A DNA stretch of 64,000 nucleotides from Streptomyces sp. DG1A-41 (GCF_037055355.1 NZ_CP146350.1:5975001-6039000); one strand, 5' to 3'. Positions 36,901-44,958 are shown, numbered from the stretch's first letter. The notes: generated from the letters alone by a model not told the origin. Numbers and translations: made by a program.

Positions 36901-37472
36901 AGGACTGGGTGGGACGCGTGGCTTGGTCGCCGAGCGGTCGTCTGCTCGCCAGCTGCTCCGACGACCGTACGTGTCGACTGTGGGACATCAGGGAGGGGCG
37001 GCAGTTCACGGTGCTGCGCGGCCACGACAACTACGTGGAGGACGCGGCCTGGTCTCCGGACGAGACAAGGATCGCCACCGCTTCCGGAGACTGGACCGCT
37101 GCTGTGTGGGACGTGGCCACCGGGCGACGCATCGAGGTACTCAAGGGGCACGAAGGACGGCTTCGCGCCGTCGCCTGGTCACCCGACGGCCTGCACATCG
37201 CCACGGGCGCCGACGACCGAACTGTACGGGTCTGGTCCGCCACGACCCTTGAAGAGGTCGCCGTCGTAGGTGTGCACCAGGACAAGGTGCTCTCCGTGGC
37301 CTGGTCCCCGGACGGCACGCGGCTGCTCACGGCATCAGCCGATGGGACGGCGCGGGTATGGAAGGCGGAGCCCGACTACGACCGGCTGGAGGCCGCTGCC
37401 CGGGGGAGGGTTTTCCGTACCCTCACCCACGAGGAACGGCGGCAGCACCTGCTGCCGCTCGACCCTATGTGA
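33918..37472 (+). CDS. membrane-anchored STAND ATPase with 14 WD40 repeats
   Basis: The 1184-residue protein has two N-terminal membrane helices (about 8-28 and 45-67), then an nSTAND1-type NTPase: YFGREAQAAELTRRL, Walker A LLVGASGSGKSSLVRAG (about 124) and Walker B VLLVVDQFEEVV (about 208), with the typical arginine-rich and winged-helix parts following. From about 573 to 1165 there are 14 WD40 repeats (repeating core VAWSPDG...ATASxDxTVRVWD), enough for two seven-bladed propellers. STAND proteins are signal-sensing switches that oligomerise on ligand binding. The WD40 part would be the sensor, but no C-terminal or N-terminal effector enzyme domain is visible. Its position beside a restriction system suggests a defence or signalling role. 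Confidence 0.9.
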   Translation: MRNRMQVALQIMLALVACLLGIATNYATSTDDVPWAMAAIQRFSVPAIGVLIVALVIGQVVVYRLENPAPPRVEWPRDRVPYPGLDAFDEDEAPVYFGREAQAAELTRRLHATATHPADRFLLLVGASGSGKSSLVRAGVMPRLRERRWTVVPAFAPGPSPLGALAGALAAVADGPEPASAVLRRLRQGPDALRAELSRLRGGRFRRVLLVVDQFEEVVTLAGERERVQFLEALRTCVEQDPAVRVLATLRVDLLGRLLGTGQAELFQHPVVIGTLGRAQLVEVVERPGALVGLGFEAGVVDSIVSETGTDDALPLLAYLLQELYLASGPGGTVTEELYRRLGGVPGALARQADNTVTGLGAGVGVDAVLRVLLRFVTVEGQEVARRHVPLSELDGQDRHVVDAFVEARLLRTDITHGGSTTTSEPYAQVTHEALFRQWAPLRQEVEARAERLRERAELERWAADWERAGRSDDYLLTGERLSAARRWLEALEESGQASPPARALVESSQCRDLTFLSRVSDSIGRQVLLSAEDEPERSLLLSLAALGECTPTPSARRGLMAALAASHVRARLDGHTDTVRHIAWSPDGRMLATASRDGTARVHDAPSGRTRLVLPCDGVMVESVAWSPDSTRVATAGRDRVVRIWDAASGDPVRLLTGAGDLSRQVAWSPDGRHVAASSKDRIVRVWEADSGRVVYELHGHSDDVWGVAWAPGGDRLASASHDQTAIVWDLTTGTAATTLTGHSDFVEGITWSPDGRHIATGSGDHTARLWNARTGDLRLLLRGHTDYVWNLAWSPDGRMLASASSDRTVRIVDTEDAKVLAVLRGHADTVWGVTWSPCGTMLATSSTDGTGMVWDLRPRGAEVVLADGHRGPVNRAAWSSDGDRFATASDDGTVRVWDAVTGAPAGPVIEREDRVWSVAWAPQGERLAFSTNDGLFWIVDGRGSTLFERNGEVIEGCAWSPNGGRIATGGHDGAVRVLSAPDGTELLKLTEHQDWVGRVAWSPSGRLLASCSDDRTCRLWDIREGRQFTVLRGHDNYVEDAAWSPDETRIATASGDWTAAVWDVATGRRIEVLKGHEGRLRAVAWSPDGLHIATGADDRTVRVWSATTLEEVAVVGVHQDKVLSVAWSPDGTRLLTASADGTARVWKAEPDYDRLEAAARGRVFRTLTHEERRQHLLPLDPM

Positions 37473-37480
37473 CGTAGTGA

Positions 37481-37780
37481 TCAGTAGGCCAGCTCGACCG
37501 CGCGTTCTTCGGTGCGGACGAGGTAGTCGTCCGGGTTCAGGTCCATCGCTTCGCGCTCGGGCGACGACCAGTACAGCGCGTTGCGCTCGGCGAAGGTCTC
37601 CGAGCCCTCGTAGGAGATCAGCCAGAGGAACTGATTGAGCTCACGGTCCACCCACGCTCCTCCGATCGTGAACCCCAACTCCAGTCGCAGCGGGACGATT
37701 TCCTCCCGCCACCGCTGCACCCACTCGTCGAGCAGGCCGTCCCGGACCGTGTACGTACGCAGTTGTGTGGTCTTCGGCAT
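37481..37780 (-). CDS. NIPSNAP-family protein
   Basis: The 99-residue dimeric alpha/beta-barrel type protein has the NIPSNAP look: QLRTYTVRDGLLDEWVQRW, then IGGAWVDRELNQFLWLISYEG and a SPEREAM helix. I chose the ATG at 37780 because GGAGAGG lies nine bases before it; an ATG nine bases earlier abuts that site and is too close. It converges on the WD40 gene with an 8-base gap. Functions in the family are mostly unknown. Confidence 0.82.
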   Translation of the reverse strand: MPKTTQLRTYTVRDGLLDEWVQRWREEIVPLRLELGFTIGGAWVDRELNQFLWLISYEGSETFAERNALYWSSPEREAMDLNPDDYLVRTEERAVELAY

Positions 37781-38083
37781 GGCAGACATCCTCTCCGAGC
37801 GGCGAAGCCGGTGTGCCGCCGGAACCCGAAAGCTCGTGCTTCGGCGAAAGGGGCACTCTCTTTTCCCAAGAACCACGGCGGTGAAAGTACCTCACCAAAC
37901 CCCACCCCTCCCGCCCGCGACGGCCGCTCACCCGCGCGAGTGAACATCGGCAACTCGACTGGATTCCCAGCCCCTTGCTGGCTCTACGCTCGGCGCAACA
38001 CAACCACAGACATGCGACGGCCCCCGCCGGGACGGCAATCCCAGTGCGAGGGCCTGACCACCGAGGAAGGTAACAGCTTCCCG
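37781..38083. promoter_or_regulatory. divergent region with hairpin leader of the HTH gene
   Basis: The 303 bases separate the NIPSNAP and HTH genes. Near the HTH gene there is a leader with a 9-bp stem containing one mismatch (38019-38027 with 38046-38054) and then a gaggaagg binding site at 38063-38070. Many Streptomyces genes of this HTH family have, from memory, a very similar leader, so it may be a conserved regulatory element. No further gene was seen. Confidence 0.45.
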
Positions 38084-39028
38084 ATGGGTACCCAGAACCC
38101 TAGCGTGCCCCCGCACGCCCAGGCCCGCGTTGCGGGCAACAAGCACTCGAATCGGCGGCCTGGCGGGGCCCACCGCACCGGCGGGCTCCAGCACGACAAC
38201 ACCCGCCACACCACCCGCTTCACGGTGATCGGCAACCACCTGGCTCAGCACAAGGAGCTCTCACTTCTTGCCATCGGGCTCGGCACGCACCTCCAGTCGC
38301 TGCCGAAGGGCGCCCCGGCCGACATCAAGACACTCGCCGCCCGGTTCCCCGAGGGAGCCACCCGGATCGCCGCCGCCCTGCGCGAACTGGAGGCTCACGG
38401 CTACCTGCGCCGCGAACGCGTCCGCACTTCCACCGGCCGCATCGTGACCCGCACGATCTCGTGCAATCAGCCGGCGGCGGCCCGCCACCGCCCCGAGACT
38501 CACGGCCACCCCGAGGCCCGAGCCGCAGCGGCACCGCAGCAGCGTGAGGCATGTGAGGAAACCAGGGCGCACCCCACGCGGGCGGCGCGTGAGAAACGGA
38601 CGCCCCGCAAGCCACTCCCCGCCGTACCGAGCCCCGCGTACCCAGCCCCCGCGCTGTTTCAAGCCGCCACCGACCTCCTCGCGGACCTCCACCGCCACGA
38701 CCCCCGACTGCTCCTGTCCACCTGCGACACCGCCCACCTGGCCCCCGGCGTTGCCGCCTGGCTGGAGCGGGACGTCGCCCCCGCAGCCGTACGCCGCGCC
38801 CTGAGCACCGACCTGCCGCCCGAGGGCGTGCGCCGCCCCGCCGCCCTCCTGGCCCACCGCCTCGTCGCCCAGCTCCCGCCCCCGGCTCCGTTCCGGGCGC
38901 CGGCCGTCGCGACGCCGCCACCGGCACGACACCCGATGCAGAACTGCGACGGCTGCGACCGCGGATTCCGCGCTCCCCGCCCCGGCCGCTGCCGCGACTG
39001 CCGCTCCGACCCCCGGGAGGCCGCCTAG
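38084..39028 (+). CDS. helix-turn-helix protein of the Streptomyces accessory type
   Basis: The 314-residue basic protein starts at the ATG at 38084 (MGTQNPSVPPHAQARV) after gaggaagg. Residues about 48-125 form a winged-helix-like domain (FTVIGNHLAQHKELSLLAIGL, GAPADIKTLAARFPEG, RELEAHGYLRRERVRTSTG), resembling the replication/DnaD-like or marker-type HTH found in many Streptomyces accessory loci. A long Ala/Pro/Arg-rich linker follows. The C-terminus has four cysteines in NCDGCDRGFRAPRPGRCRDC, a possible small zinc-binding knuckle. Target genes are unknown. It is often multicopy in one genome. Confidence 0.78.
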   Translation: MGTQNPSVPPHAQARVAGNKHSNRRPGGAHRTGGLQHDNTRHTTRFTVIGNHLAQHKELSLLAIGLGTHLQSLPKGAPADIKTLAARFPEGATRIAAALRELEAHGYLRRERVRTSTGRIVTRTISCNQPAAARHRPETHGHPEARAAAAPQQREACEETRAHPTRAAREKRTPRKPLPAVPSPAYPAPALFQAATDLLADLHRHDPRLLLSTCDTAHLAPGVAAWLERDVAPAAVRRALSTDLPPEGVRRPAALLAHRLVAQLPPPAPFRAPAVATPPPARHPMQNCDGCDRGFRAPRPGRCRDCRSDPREAA

Positions 39029-39080
39029 CATGAACGTGACGATCCTTGCCCCTGGGCACAGACGACGAGGAGCGAGCGCC

Positions 39081-39707
39081 ATGACCATCGCACCCGGCAA
39101 CGCGCGGCGGGACGGCTCCCATCTGTACCGGGCCATGAGGGATGTCGTGCAGTCAATGGACGACACCCTTCCCGGGAAGTTCGAAGTCACCAAGGAAGGG
39201 ATCGTGCACGACATGATGTCGCCGGGAGGCCCGCACGAGGTCACGGCCGCACACGTCAGCCGCCGTCTGGAGAGGGTCATGCCGGACGAGCTGCTGGCCC
39301 ACAACGGCACGCCCGACGTGGAAGACGTGCCCGAGGGCATCATGCGGCACCCGGATGTGATGGTGATCGCCTGGGCAGACCTCGACGTCGAAGGCTCCGT
39401 CGACCCCCGTACGGTCGTCGCCGCCATCGAGATCGTCTCCCGGTCCAACCCGGAGAACGACTGGGTGGGCAAGATGCGGGACTACCCGCTGATCGGCATC
39501 CCGATCTACGTGATTTTCGATCCCCGTACCGGCAGCGGTGCCGTCTTCACCGACATCCATTCCACGCCGGAGGGCCCCCGCTACGCGGTGCGCAAGAACT
39601 TCGTCTACGGCGAGGACGTCACCATCGGTGAGTGGACCATCCCTACGAGCGGCTTGCCGCGCTACCAGGACGACGGGGTGGATGAGGACGAGTCGCGAGG
39701 GGCGTGA
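39081..39707 (+). CDS. Uma2-family (DUF820) putative restriction endonuclease-fold protein
   Basis: The 208-residue protein has the Uma2 fold: GKFEVTKEGIVHDMM, a TAAHVSRRLERVM helix, HPDVMVIAWADLD, the E-x-x-S-x-S block VAAIEIVSRSNPENDW, and IPIYVIFDPRTG. These carry the Asp and Glu of a PD-(D/E)XK-like site (PDVMV and IEIVS), while the Lys is the KMRDY residue. The ATG at 39081 follows gaggag; an ATG at 39030 extends it without a binding site. The family is common in Streptomyces and cyanobacteria with no settled function. Here it sits in a defence-type neighbourhood. Confidence 0.88.
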   Translation: MTIAPGNARRDGSHLYRAMRDVVQSMDDTLPGKFEVTKEGIVHDMMSPGGPHEVTAAHVSRRLERVMPDELLAHNGTPDVEDVPEGIMRHPDVMVIAWADLDVEGSVDPRTVVAAIEIVSRSNPENDWVGKMRDYPLIGIPIYVIFDPRTGSGAVFTDIHSTPEGPRYAVRKNFVYGEDVTIGEWTIPTSGLPRYQDDGVDEDESRGA

Positions 39708-39834
39708 TCCGGAAACGGAAGGGACAGTTTCGGTCACCTTCGCCCGTGTCACACGTCCTGTCTTGACCCGCCCCCCGGCGACTCCGCGATCGTGCTGGTG
39801 AAGATCGTGGCGAAGAGTGATCGTGGGGTTGTGC

Positions 39835-40497
39835 ATGGCTGTTTCCAGACCGCAGACGCGTCAGTTCGAGGCGTTCATGACGAACCTGTCGTACGCCCGG
39901 CGCATGGTCGAGGCAGGCCGGATGCTCACGCCCTTCCGGTCGCCCACGATCGACATCGACGACTTCTACCGGGCGGCCTGGGTACAGGCCGTCGCCGCCA
40001 TCGACCACTGGCTGCACGAGGAGGTGCTGCGCAGGGTGGCCGAACTGACGGCCAAGGACAGCCCGGAGATGCCACCCCAGCTGCGGAGGTACGAACTGCC
40101 GCTGCACCGGGTCGAGGCGGTACGGCGGGGTGACGTCACGCTCTCCGAGGCCGTCGCGGAGCACCTGCGCGAGAAGCTCGCCGTACAGGCACTCCAGCAC
40201 CCCGGGAAGATCTCCGAAGTGCTCAAGCTCGTGACGGAGAAGAAAGTCTGGTACGAGGCGGCGGGATGCATCAACCAGCACTTCTTCCAGGGGCGGACCA
40301 CATTCGACGAGAAGAAGCTCCGCAGCCGATACCTGGAGATCACCCAGCGCCGCAACAAGATCGCGCACGACGCCGACTTGATCGACGGCGATCTCAAGCA
40401 GCGCCGTCCGATCGACGAGGCCGAGGTGACGGACGCCATCGACTGGATTGAGCGGATCGCTCTGGCCATTGCTTACGTGCTCGACGGCGAGGGTTGA
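39835..40497 (+). CDS. HEPN-domain protein (RiboL-PSP-HEPN-like)
   Basis: The 220-residue, mostly helical protein starts at the ATG at 39835 (MAVSRPQTRQFEAFMTNL). The C-terminal half has the HEPN ribonuclease motif R-x4-H in RRNKIAHDADLIDGD (about residue 172), preceded by an aromatic helix with GCINQHFF and followed by TDAIDWIERIALAIAYVL. HEPN proteins with this motif cut RNA in toxin-antitoxin, abortive infection and CRISPR effector systems. No nucleotidyltransferase (MNT) partner is adjacent, so the antitoxin or partner is unclear. Uma2 lies upstream and core mshB follows after 49 bases. Confidence 0.82.
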   Translation: MAVSRPQTRQFEAFMTNLSYARRMVEAGRMLTPFRSPTIDIDDFYRAAWVQAVAAIDHWLHEEVLRRVAELTAKDSPEMPPQLRRYELPLHRVEAVRRGDVTLSEAVAEHLREKLAVQALQHPGKISEVLKLVTEKKVWYEAAGCINQHFFQGRTTFDEKKLRSRYLEITQRRNKIAHDADLIDGDLKQRRPIDEAEVTDAIDWIERIALAIAYVLDGEG

Positions 40498-40546
40498 CGG
40501 GCCGGGGCGCGACGAACAGCGGTCCGGTGCCTCGTAGGGTGGTTCC

Positions 40547-41405
40547 ATGACGGAACTGCCCGACCGGCGTCTGCTGCTGGTGCACGCGCACCCGGACGAC
40601 GAGTCGATCAACAACGGCGCGACCATGGCCAGGTACGCGGCCGAGGGTGCCCACGTCACCCTCGTCACCTGCACCCTCGGCGAACGCGGCGAGGTCATCC
40701 CGCCCGAGCTCGCGCACCTGACCGGCCCCGCCCTGGGCCGGCACCGCCGCCAGGAGCTCACCGCCGCCATGGCCGAGCTCGGCGTCCGGGACGTCCGCCT
40801 GCTCGGCGGCGCCGGACACTACAGCGACTCCGGAATGATGGGCCTGCCCGACAACGACGACCCCGCCTGCTTCTGGCAGGCCGACGTCGACGAGGCCGCC
40901 GCGCACCTCGTCGAGGTGATCCGCGAGGTACGCCCCCAGGTCCTCGTCACCTACGACGACAACGGCGGCTACGGCCACCCCGACCACATCCAGGCCCACC
41001 GCGTCGCCATGCGGGCCGCCGAGCTGTCCGCCGAAGGCCAGGCCGATCCCGAAGATCTACTGGAACCGGGCCCCCCGGTCCGTTGTGGAGCAGTCCTTCG
41101 CCCGGCTCCGGGAGGAGCTGCCCGGCCTCCCCTTCACCAAGGCGGCCGACGTCGACGACGTGCCGGGCGTCGTGGCCGACGAGCGGATCACCGCCGCGGT
41201 CGACGGCACGGCGTACGCCGCCGCCAAGGCCGCCGCAATGCGCGCCCACGCCACCCAGATCACCGTGGCCGGGCCGTACTTCGCGCTGTCCAACGAACTC
41301 GCCCAGCCGATCCTCACGACCGAGTACTACGAGCTGGTGCGGGGCGAGCGGGGCTCCGGCGAGCGGGAGACGGACCTGTTCGCCGGTGTCGAGGAGGTCT
41401 CATGA
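40547..41405 (+). CDS. mshB: N-acetyl-GlcN-Ins deacetylase MshB (mycothiol), frameshifted
   Basis: This zinc deacetylase removes acetyl from GlcNAc-inositol in mycothiol synthesis. The first part in frame is clear: [19 protein letters not shown] (the zinc motif HPDD), [27 protein letters not shown] (the second His). After about 41042-41050 the in-frame reading turns into a basic unrelated sequence, while another frame continues the protein: [17 protein letters not shown], then [12 protein letters not shown], ending at 41405. One extra or two missing bases would restore about 285 residues. This is either a sequencing error or a broken gene. The intact C-terminal frame overlaps the DUF6113 start by four bases, which argues that the gene was intact recently. 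Confidence 0.85.
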
Positions 41406-41812
41406 GCGACCGGAGTCCGATGCTCGCCCAGCCGATGCGGCCGCCCTCCGCCGGACGGATCGCCGCCTGTGCGGGGTTCTTCCTGCTCGGGGCCGTGGTC
41501 GGCGCGGCCGGGGCGCTGGTGCAGCCCGGGTGGTTCCCGGGCGGGCTGCTGCTCGCCCTCGCCGGTGAGGCCGGGCTCGTCCTCGGTGCCGCGCGCGTCA
41601 CCCGCGGGCGGTCCGGGGGTGTCGCGGCCGCCGCCGGCTGGATGCTCGCCGTCGTCCTGCTCACCGCCAGCCGCCCGGAGGGCGACTTCCTCTTCGCGGC
41701 GGGAGGCGGCTCCTATCTCTTCCTGCTCGGGGGCATCGGCGTAGCTGTGATCTGCGCCACCCTCGCCCCGGGGCGGCAACCGGACGGTGACCCCGTCCGA
41801 CTTGGCAAGTGA
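41402..41812 (+). CDS. DUF6113-type small integral membrane protein
   Basis: The 136-residue protein has four hydrophobic segments ([66 protein letters not shown]) and short charged loops. Its ATG overlaps the mshB stop by four bases, and it usually follows mshB in Streptomyces as far as I recall. No transport or enzyme motif is visible. The function is unknown. Confidence 0.8.
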   Translation: MSDRSPMLAQPMRPPSAGRIAACAGFFLLGAVVGAAGALVQPGWFPGGLLLALAGEAGLVLGAARVTRGRSGGVAAAAGWMLAVVLLTASRPEGDFLFAAGGGSYLFLLGGIGVAVICATLAPGRQPDGDPVRLGK

Positions 41813-41968
41813 CGTACCACTTCGCCAGGACGCGCCCGTGGGGGTCCGGTGTGAGTTTCCCCAGCGGTCCTGGGATACGGGTGAGAAGTGGCCAGTATGG
41901 TGGTGCGCGCCGCCGAGCCGCCCGCGTGAGGTTGTGTCGGGCGGCGGAGCCAACCGGGAGAACCTGCC

Positions 41969-44643
41969 TTGAGTCGTGAAACTGACACTCCGTCCTCCGG
42001 GCCCAACGGGCGCGGCGGAGCCGCCTACCCGTCGGGTACGCCGCCGTACGGGACCCCGACGGTCTCCGACGGCGGTACGGAAGCGGGCCGTTCGGCCACG
42101 CGGCCGGAGGAACGCAAGACCGAGACCACGCTGACGACCCGGATCCGGATCAACATCCCCGGGTCACGGCCCATTCCGCCGGTGGTGGTGCGCAAGCCCG
42201 TCGCGGATGCGGAGGGCTCGGGCGACGCCGTGACCGGTACCGGCGCCGGTGCGGGCAACGACGCCACGGCTCCGGGCGCCGTCACGCCCAGGGGCACCGG
42301 CACGGTCGAGCCTCCTGCCCAGTCAGCCCAGTCAGCCCAGTCCGCCGAGGACAAGCCGACCAGCGACTGGTTCGCGCCCCGCAAGTCCGGCTCGGGCAAG
42401 GCCGGTCAGGGAAGCGGCTCCACCAACGGGGCCGGTCTGCCGGGCGGTTCGGGTCCGGTGGCGGGTGGTTCCGGTGCGGGTGGTCCGGGTGCCGGTGGTA
42501 CCGGTGCCGGGCGGCCCGGAGGCGTGGTCGGTTCCATGAGCAGGCCGGGCGGCTCCCGGTCCGGCGGCACGAACGGTGCGGGGCTCCCCGGTGGCGCGAC
42601 CGGCGGCCCCGTCGCGCCCGGGCACGGTGGCGGCACGGGTTCCTTCGACGTCACCGAGGCACTGGCGGCGGGCCCGCTCGGCAACGGTTCGCGTCCCGCC
42701 CCGGGCAGTGACGGTGGCGAAACGCGCCGCGACGACCTGCCGTACTTCTCGGAGAACGACCGCCTCGGCGGCCAGGGCGGCTACGGCGGACAGAACGGTC
42801 AGGGCGCATCCGACGGCTTCGGCGACGCGGGCGGGCCCGGCGGCACCGGCACACAGGGCCCGGCCTGCCCGACCGCCGGTCCGGTGACCGGGGACGGTCC
42901 GATGATCCCACCGGCGGGCGGCCCGGGCGGCTTCAACGAGCCGGGCGGGCCCGGCGGACATGGCGCTTTCGATGAGCCGGGTGGCCCTGGTGGCCCCGGC
43001 GCGTTCAACGAGTCTGGTCGCTCCGGCGGCCCCCGCGCCTTCAACGAGCCGGGTGGCCCTGGCGCTCCCGGCGGCTTCGACCAGCCCGGCCGCTCCGGTG
43101 GTTTCGGCAGCTTCAGCGAGCCGGGCAGGCCCGGTGGCCCCGGTGCCTTCGACGAGCCCGGCCCCCCCGGCGGCCCCGGTGCCTTCAACGACCCCGGCCG
43201 ACCGGGCGGCCTCGGCGCACCCGCCGGTCCCGGAGCCATAGGCGGCCCCGCCGGCACGGGCGGACCCGGCGGACCTGCCGGTACGGCCAGCCCCGGGGGT
43301 CCTGGCGGACCTGCCGGTACGGGCAACGCCGGAGGCCCTGTCGGCCCCGGCGCCCCCGCGGGTCCCGGTGGCCCCGGCCCCCTCGGCGGCGCCCCCGGCG
43401 CTGCCGCTCCCACCGGCCACGGCGCCGCAGGCCACGGCCCCGGGGGCGGGATGAGCGACGACACCGCCATCCTCACCCCGCAGAAGCCGGCCCCGAGCCG
43501 GACGGCCAGGGCTACGGCCCCCGGCACGACAACGTCTCCGGGCACACCGTCACCAGCGGCATCCCCGTCGTACCGCCCGGCGCGGCCTCGTCGTACGGCC
43601 CGGGCGCGCCCGGTGACGGCCCGGTGCCGCACACGGCCCCGAAGCTGCCCGAGCCGGTCTCCCAGCCCCCGGCGGGCTCCTCGAAGGCGCCGAAGAAGAA
43701 GGGGCGCAACAAGCTCGTGCTGCTCGCCGCAGCCGTGGTGGTCGCCGCCGGCGGCGTCTACGGCGCCGGCCTGCTGATGAACCGCACCGACGTGCCCAAG
43801 GGCACCACCGTGCTCGGCGTCGACATCGGCGGCACGACCCGTGACGGCGCGGTCAAGAAGCTCGACGACGCCTTCGACGCCCGCGTGGGCAAGCCGCTGA
43901 AGCTGTCGGTGGACGGCAGGACCGTGTCCCTCGACCCGGACAAGGCGGGACTCCAGTTCGACATGGACGCCACGGCCGACGCGGCGGCGAAGAGCGACTA
44001 CAACCCGGTCTCCGTGATCGGCTCGCTCTTCGGCAACCACCGGGTCGTCACGCCCGTCATGCCCGTCGACGAGGAGAAGCTGCACGCCTCCCTGGAGAGC
44101 GCGGCCGGCGGCTCCGGCTCGGTCACCGAGGGCACGATCAAATTCGAGCCGGGTAAGGCCCTCCCGGTCTACGGCAAGCCCGGCAAGGGCATCGACGTCG
44201 CCAAAGCGACCGCGTCGATCGAGAAGGCGTACCGCACCCAGGTGGAGACCGGCTCGGCCACCTCGGTGGCCATCCCGACGGCCACCCAGCAGCCGAAGAT
44301 CTCCAACGCCGAGGTCGACCGGATGATGAACAAGTTCGCCAAGCCGGCGATGTCGGGCATTGTCACGGTCGAGGCGGGTGGGGTGGAGGTCAAGTTCAGC
44401 CCCCAGAACTCCCTGTGGAGGTTCCTCCGCGTCAAGGCCGTCGACAACAAGCTGGTCGAGTACTACGACAAGGCCGCGCTGAAGGAGCTGTACGGCGGCG
44501 CCTACGACGACGTGCTGATCACGCGGGGCAACGGCAAGAAGACTCCCGTGACGCCCGACGACGTCATCGGCGCCATGCGACCGGCCCTGCTCGGCAAGAC
44601 GGCGGCGGACCGCGTCGGTGTGATCGACACCAACCCCAGTTAG
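41969..44643 (+). CDS. membrane protein with Gly/Pro-rich N-terminus and VanW/PG_binding_4-type domain, frameshifted
   Basis: The corrected gene is 892 codons. It starts at TTG 41969 after gggag ([14 protein letters not shown]). The first 500 residues are disordered, Gly/Pro-rich, with 12-residue tandem repeats. At about 43493-43496 the frame breaks: the continuous frame degenerates into Arg/Pro/Ser sequence, whereas one base missing restores [14 protein letters not shown] and leads into [22 protein letters not shown], a single membrane helix. The outside domain ([53 protein letters not shown]) is the peptidoglycan-binding 4 kind that accompanies VanW and L,D-transpeptidases. No transpeptidase domain follows. 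A cell-wall role is inferred. Confidence 0.8.
42926..43213 (+). repeat. eight tandem 36-bp (12-residue) repeats
   Basis: Eight in-frame units follow the pattern G-(A/G)-F-(N/D)-E-P-G-(G/R)-P-G-G-P. Units differ by a few bases each, so they are moderately diverged. They sit in the disordered cytoplasmic part of the peptidoglycan-binding membrane protein. Repeat number may vary between strains. Confidence 0.85.
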
Positions 44644-44652
44644 CCGCGAGCA

Positions 44653-44697
44653 GGTTGAGGGGGCGCCCCGGTTCGTGGCCGGGGCGCCCCCTCAACC
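44653..44697 (+). terminator. strong hairpin terminator after the peptidoglycan-binding gene
   Basis: A perfect 19-bp stem (44653-44671 with 44679-44697) and a 7-base loop begin nine bases after the stop codon. Confidence 0.85.
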
Positions 44698-44958
44698 CGT
44701 CTGACGGGAATCCAGCTGCTTTCGAATGACCGAAACTGATCCCTCCTGCTCTCGTGGGACCGCCTAAGGTCACTCCGACTCCATGGGTCGAACCAAGTTC
44801 ACCCATGGAGTCGGGGATGCTACGTGCGCCGATTCAAGCGCACTGCCGACTTCCTCGGCACAGCCATCCAGAAGCCGGCGGTGAGAAACCGCGCGGAGGC
44901 GGTCCGAGCAGCACGGGAAAGGGCTGGTCGTGAGCGAGGCCCCGATGGCGAGCAGGCG
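44698..44958. other. intergenic segment with a large inverted repeat and a doubtful small ORF
   Basis: The segment holds a perfect 14-bp inverted repeat with a 12-base loop (44775-44788 with 44801-44814). Directly after it, ggagtcgggg precedes a GTG at 44824 that opens a small basic frame (RRFKRTADFLGTAIQKPAVR). That frame runs into the 3' end of the SirB1 gene and crosses the presumed missing base at 44991-44995, so its true end is unknown. I do not call it as a gene, but it deserves a check. Confidence 0.45.

Noticed and set aside
41969..43777. The frame running to 43777 taken as a stand-alone gene
   Set aside because: After 43496 it changes to Arg/Pro/Ser-rich sequence, while the true continuation is in the frame that leads to the membrane helix at 43624 and beyond.
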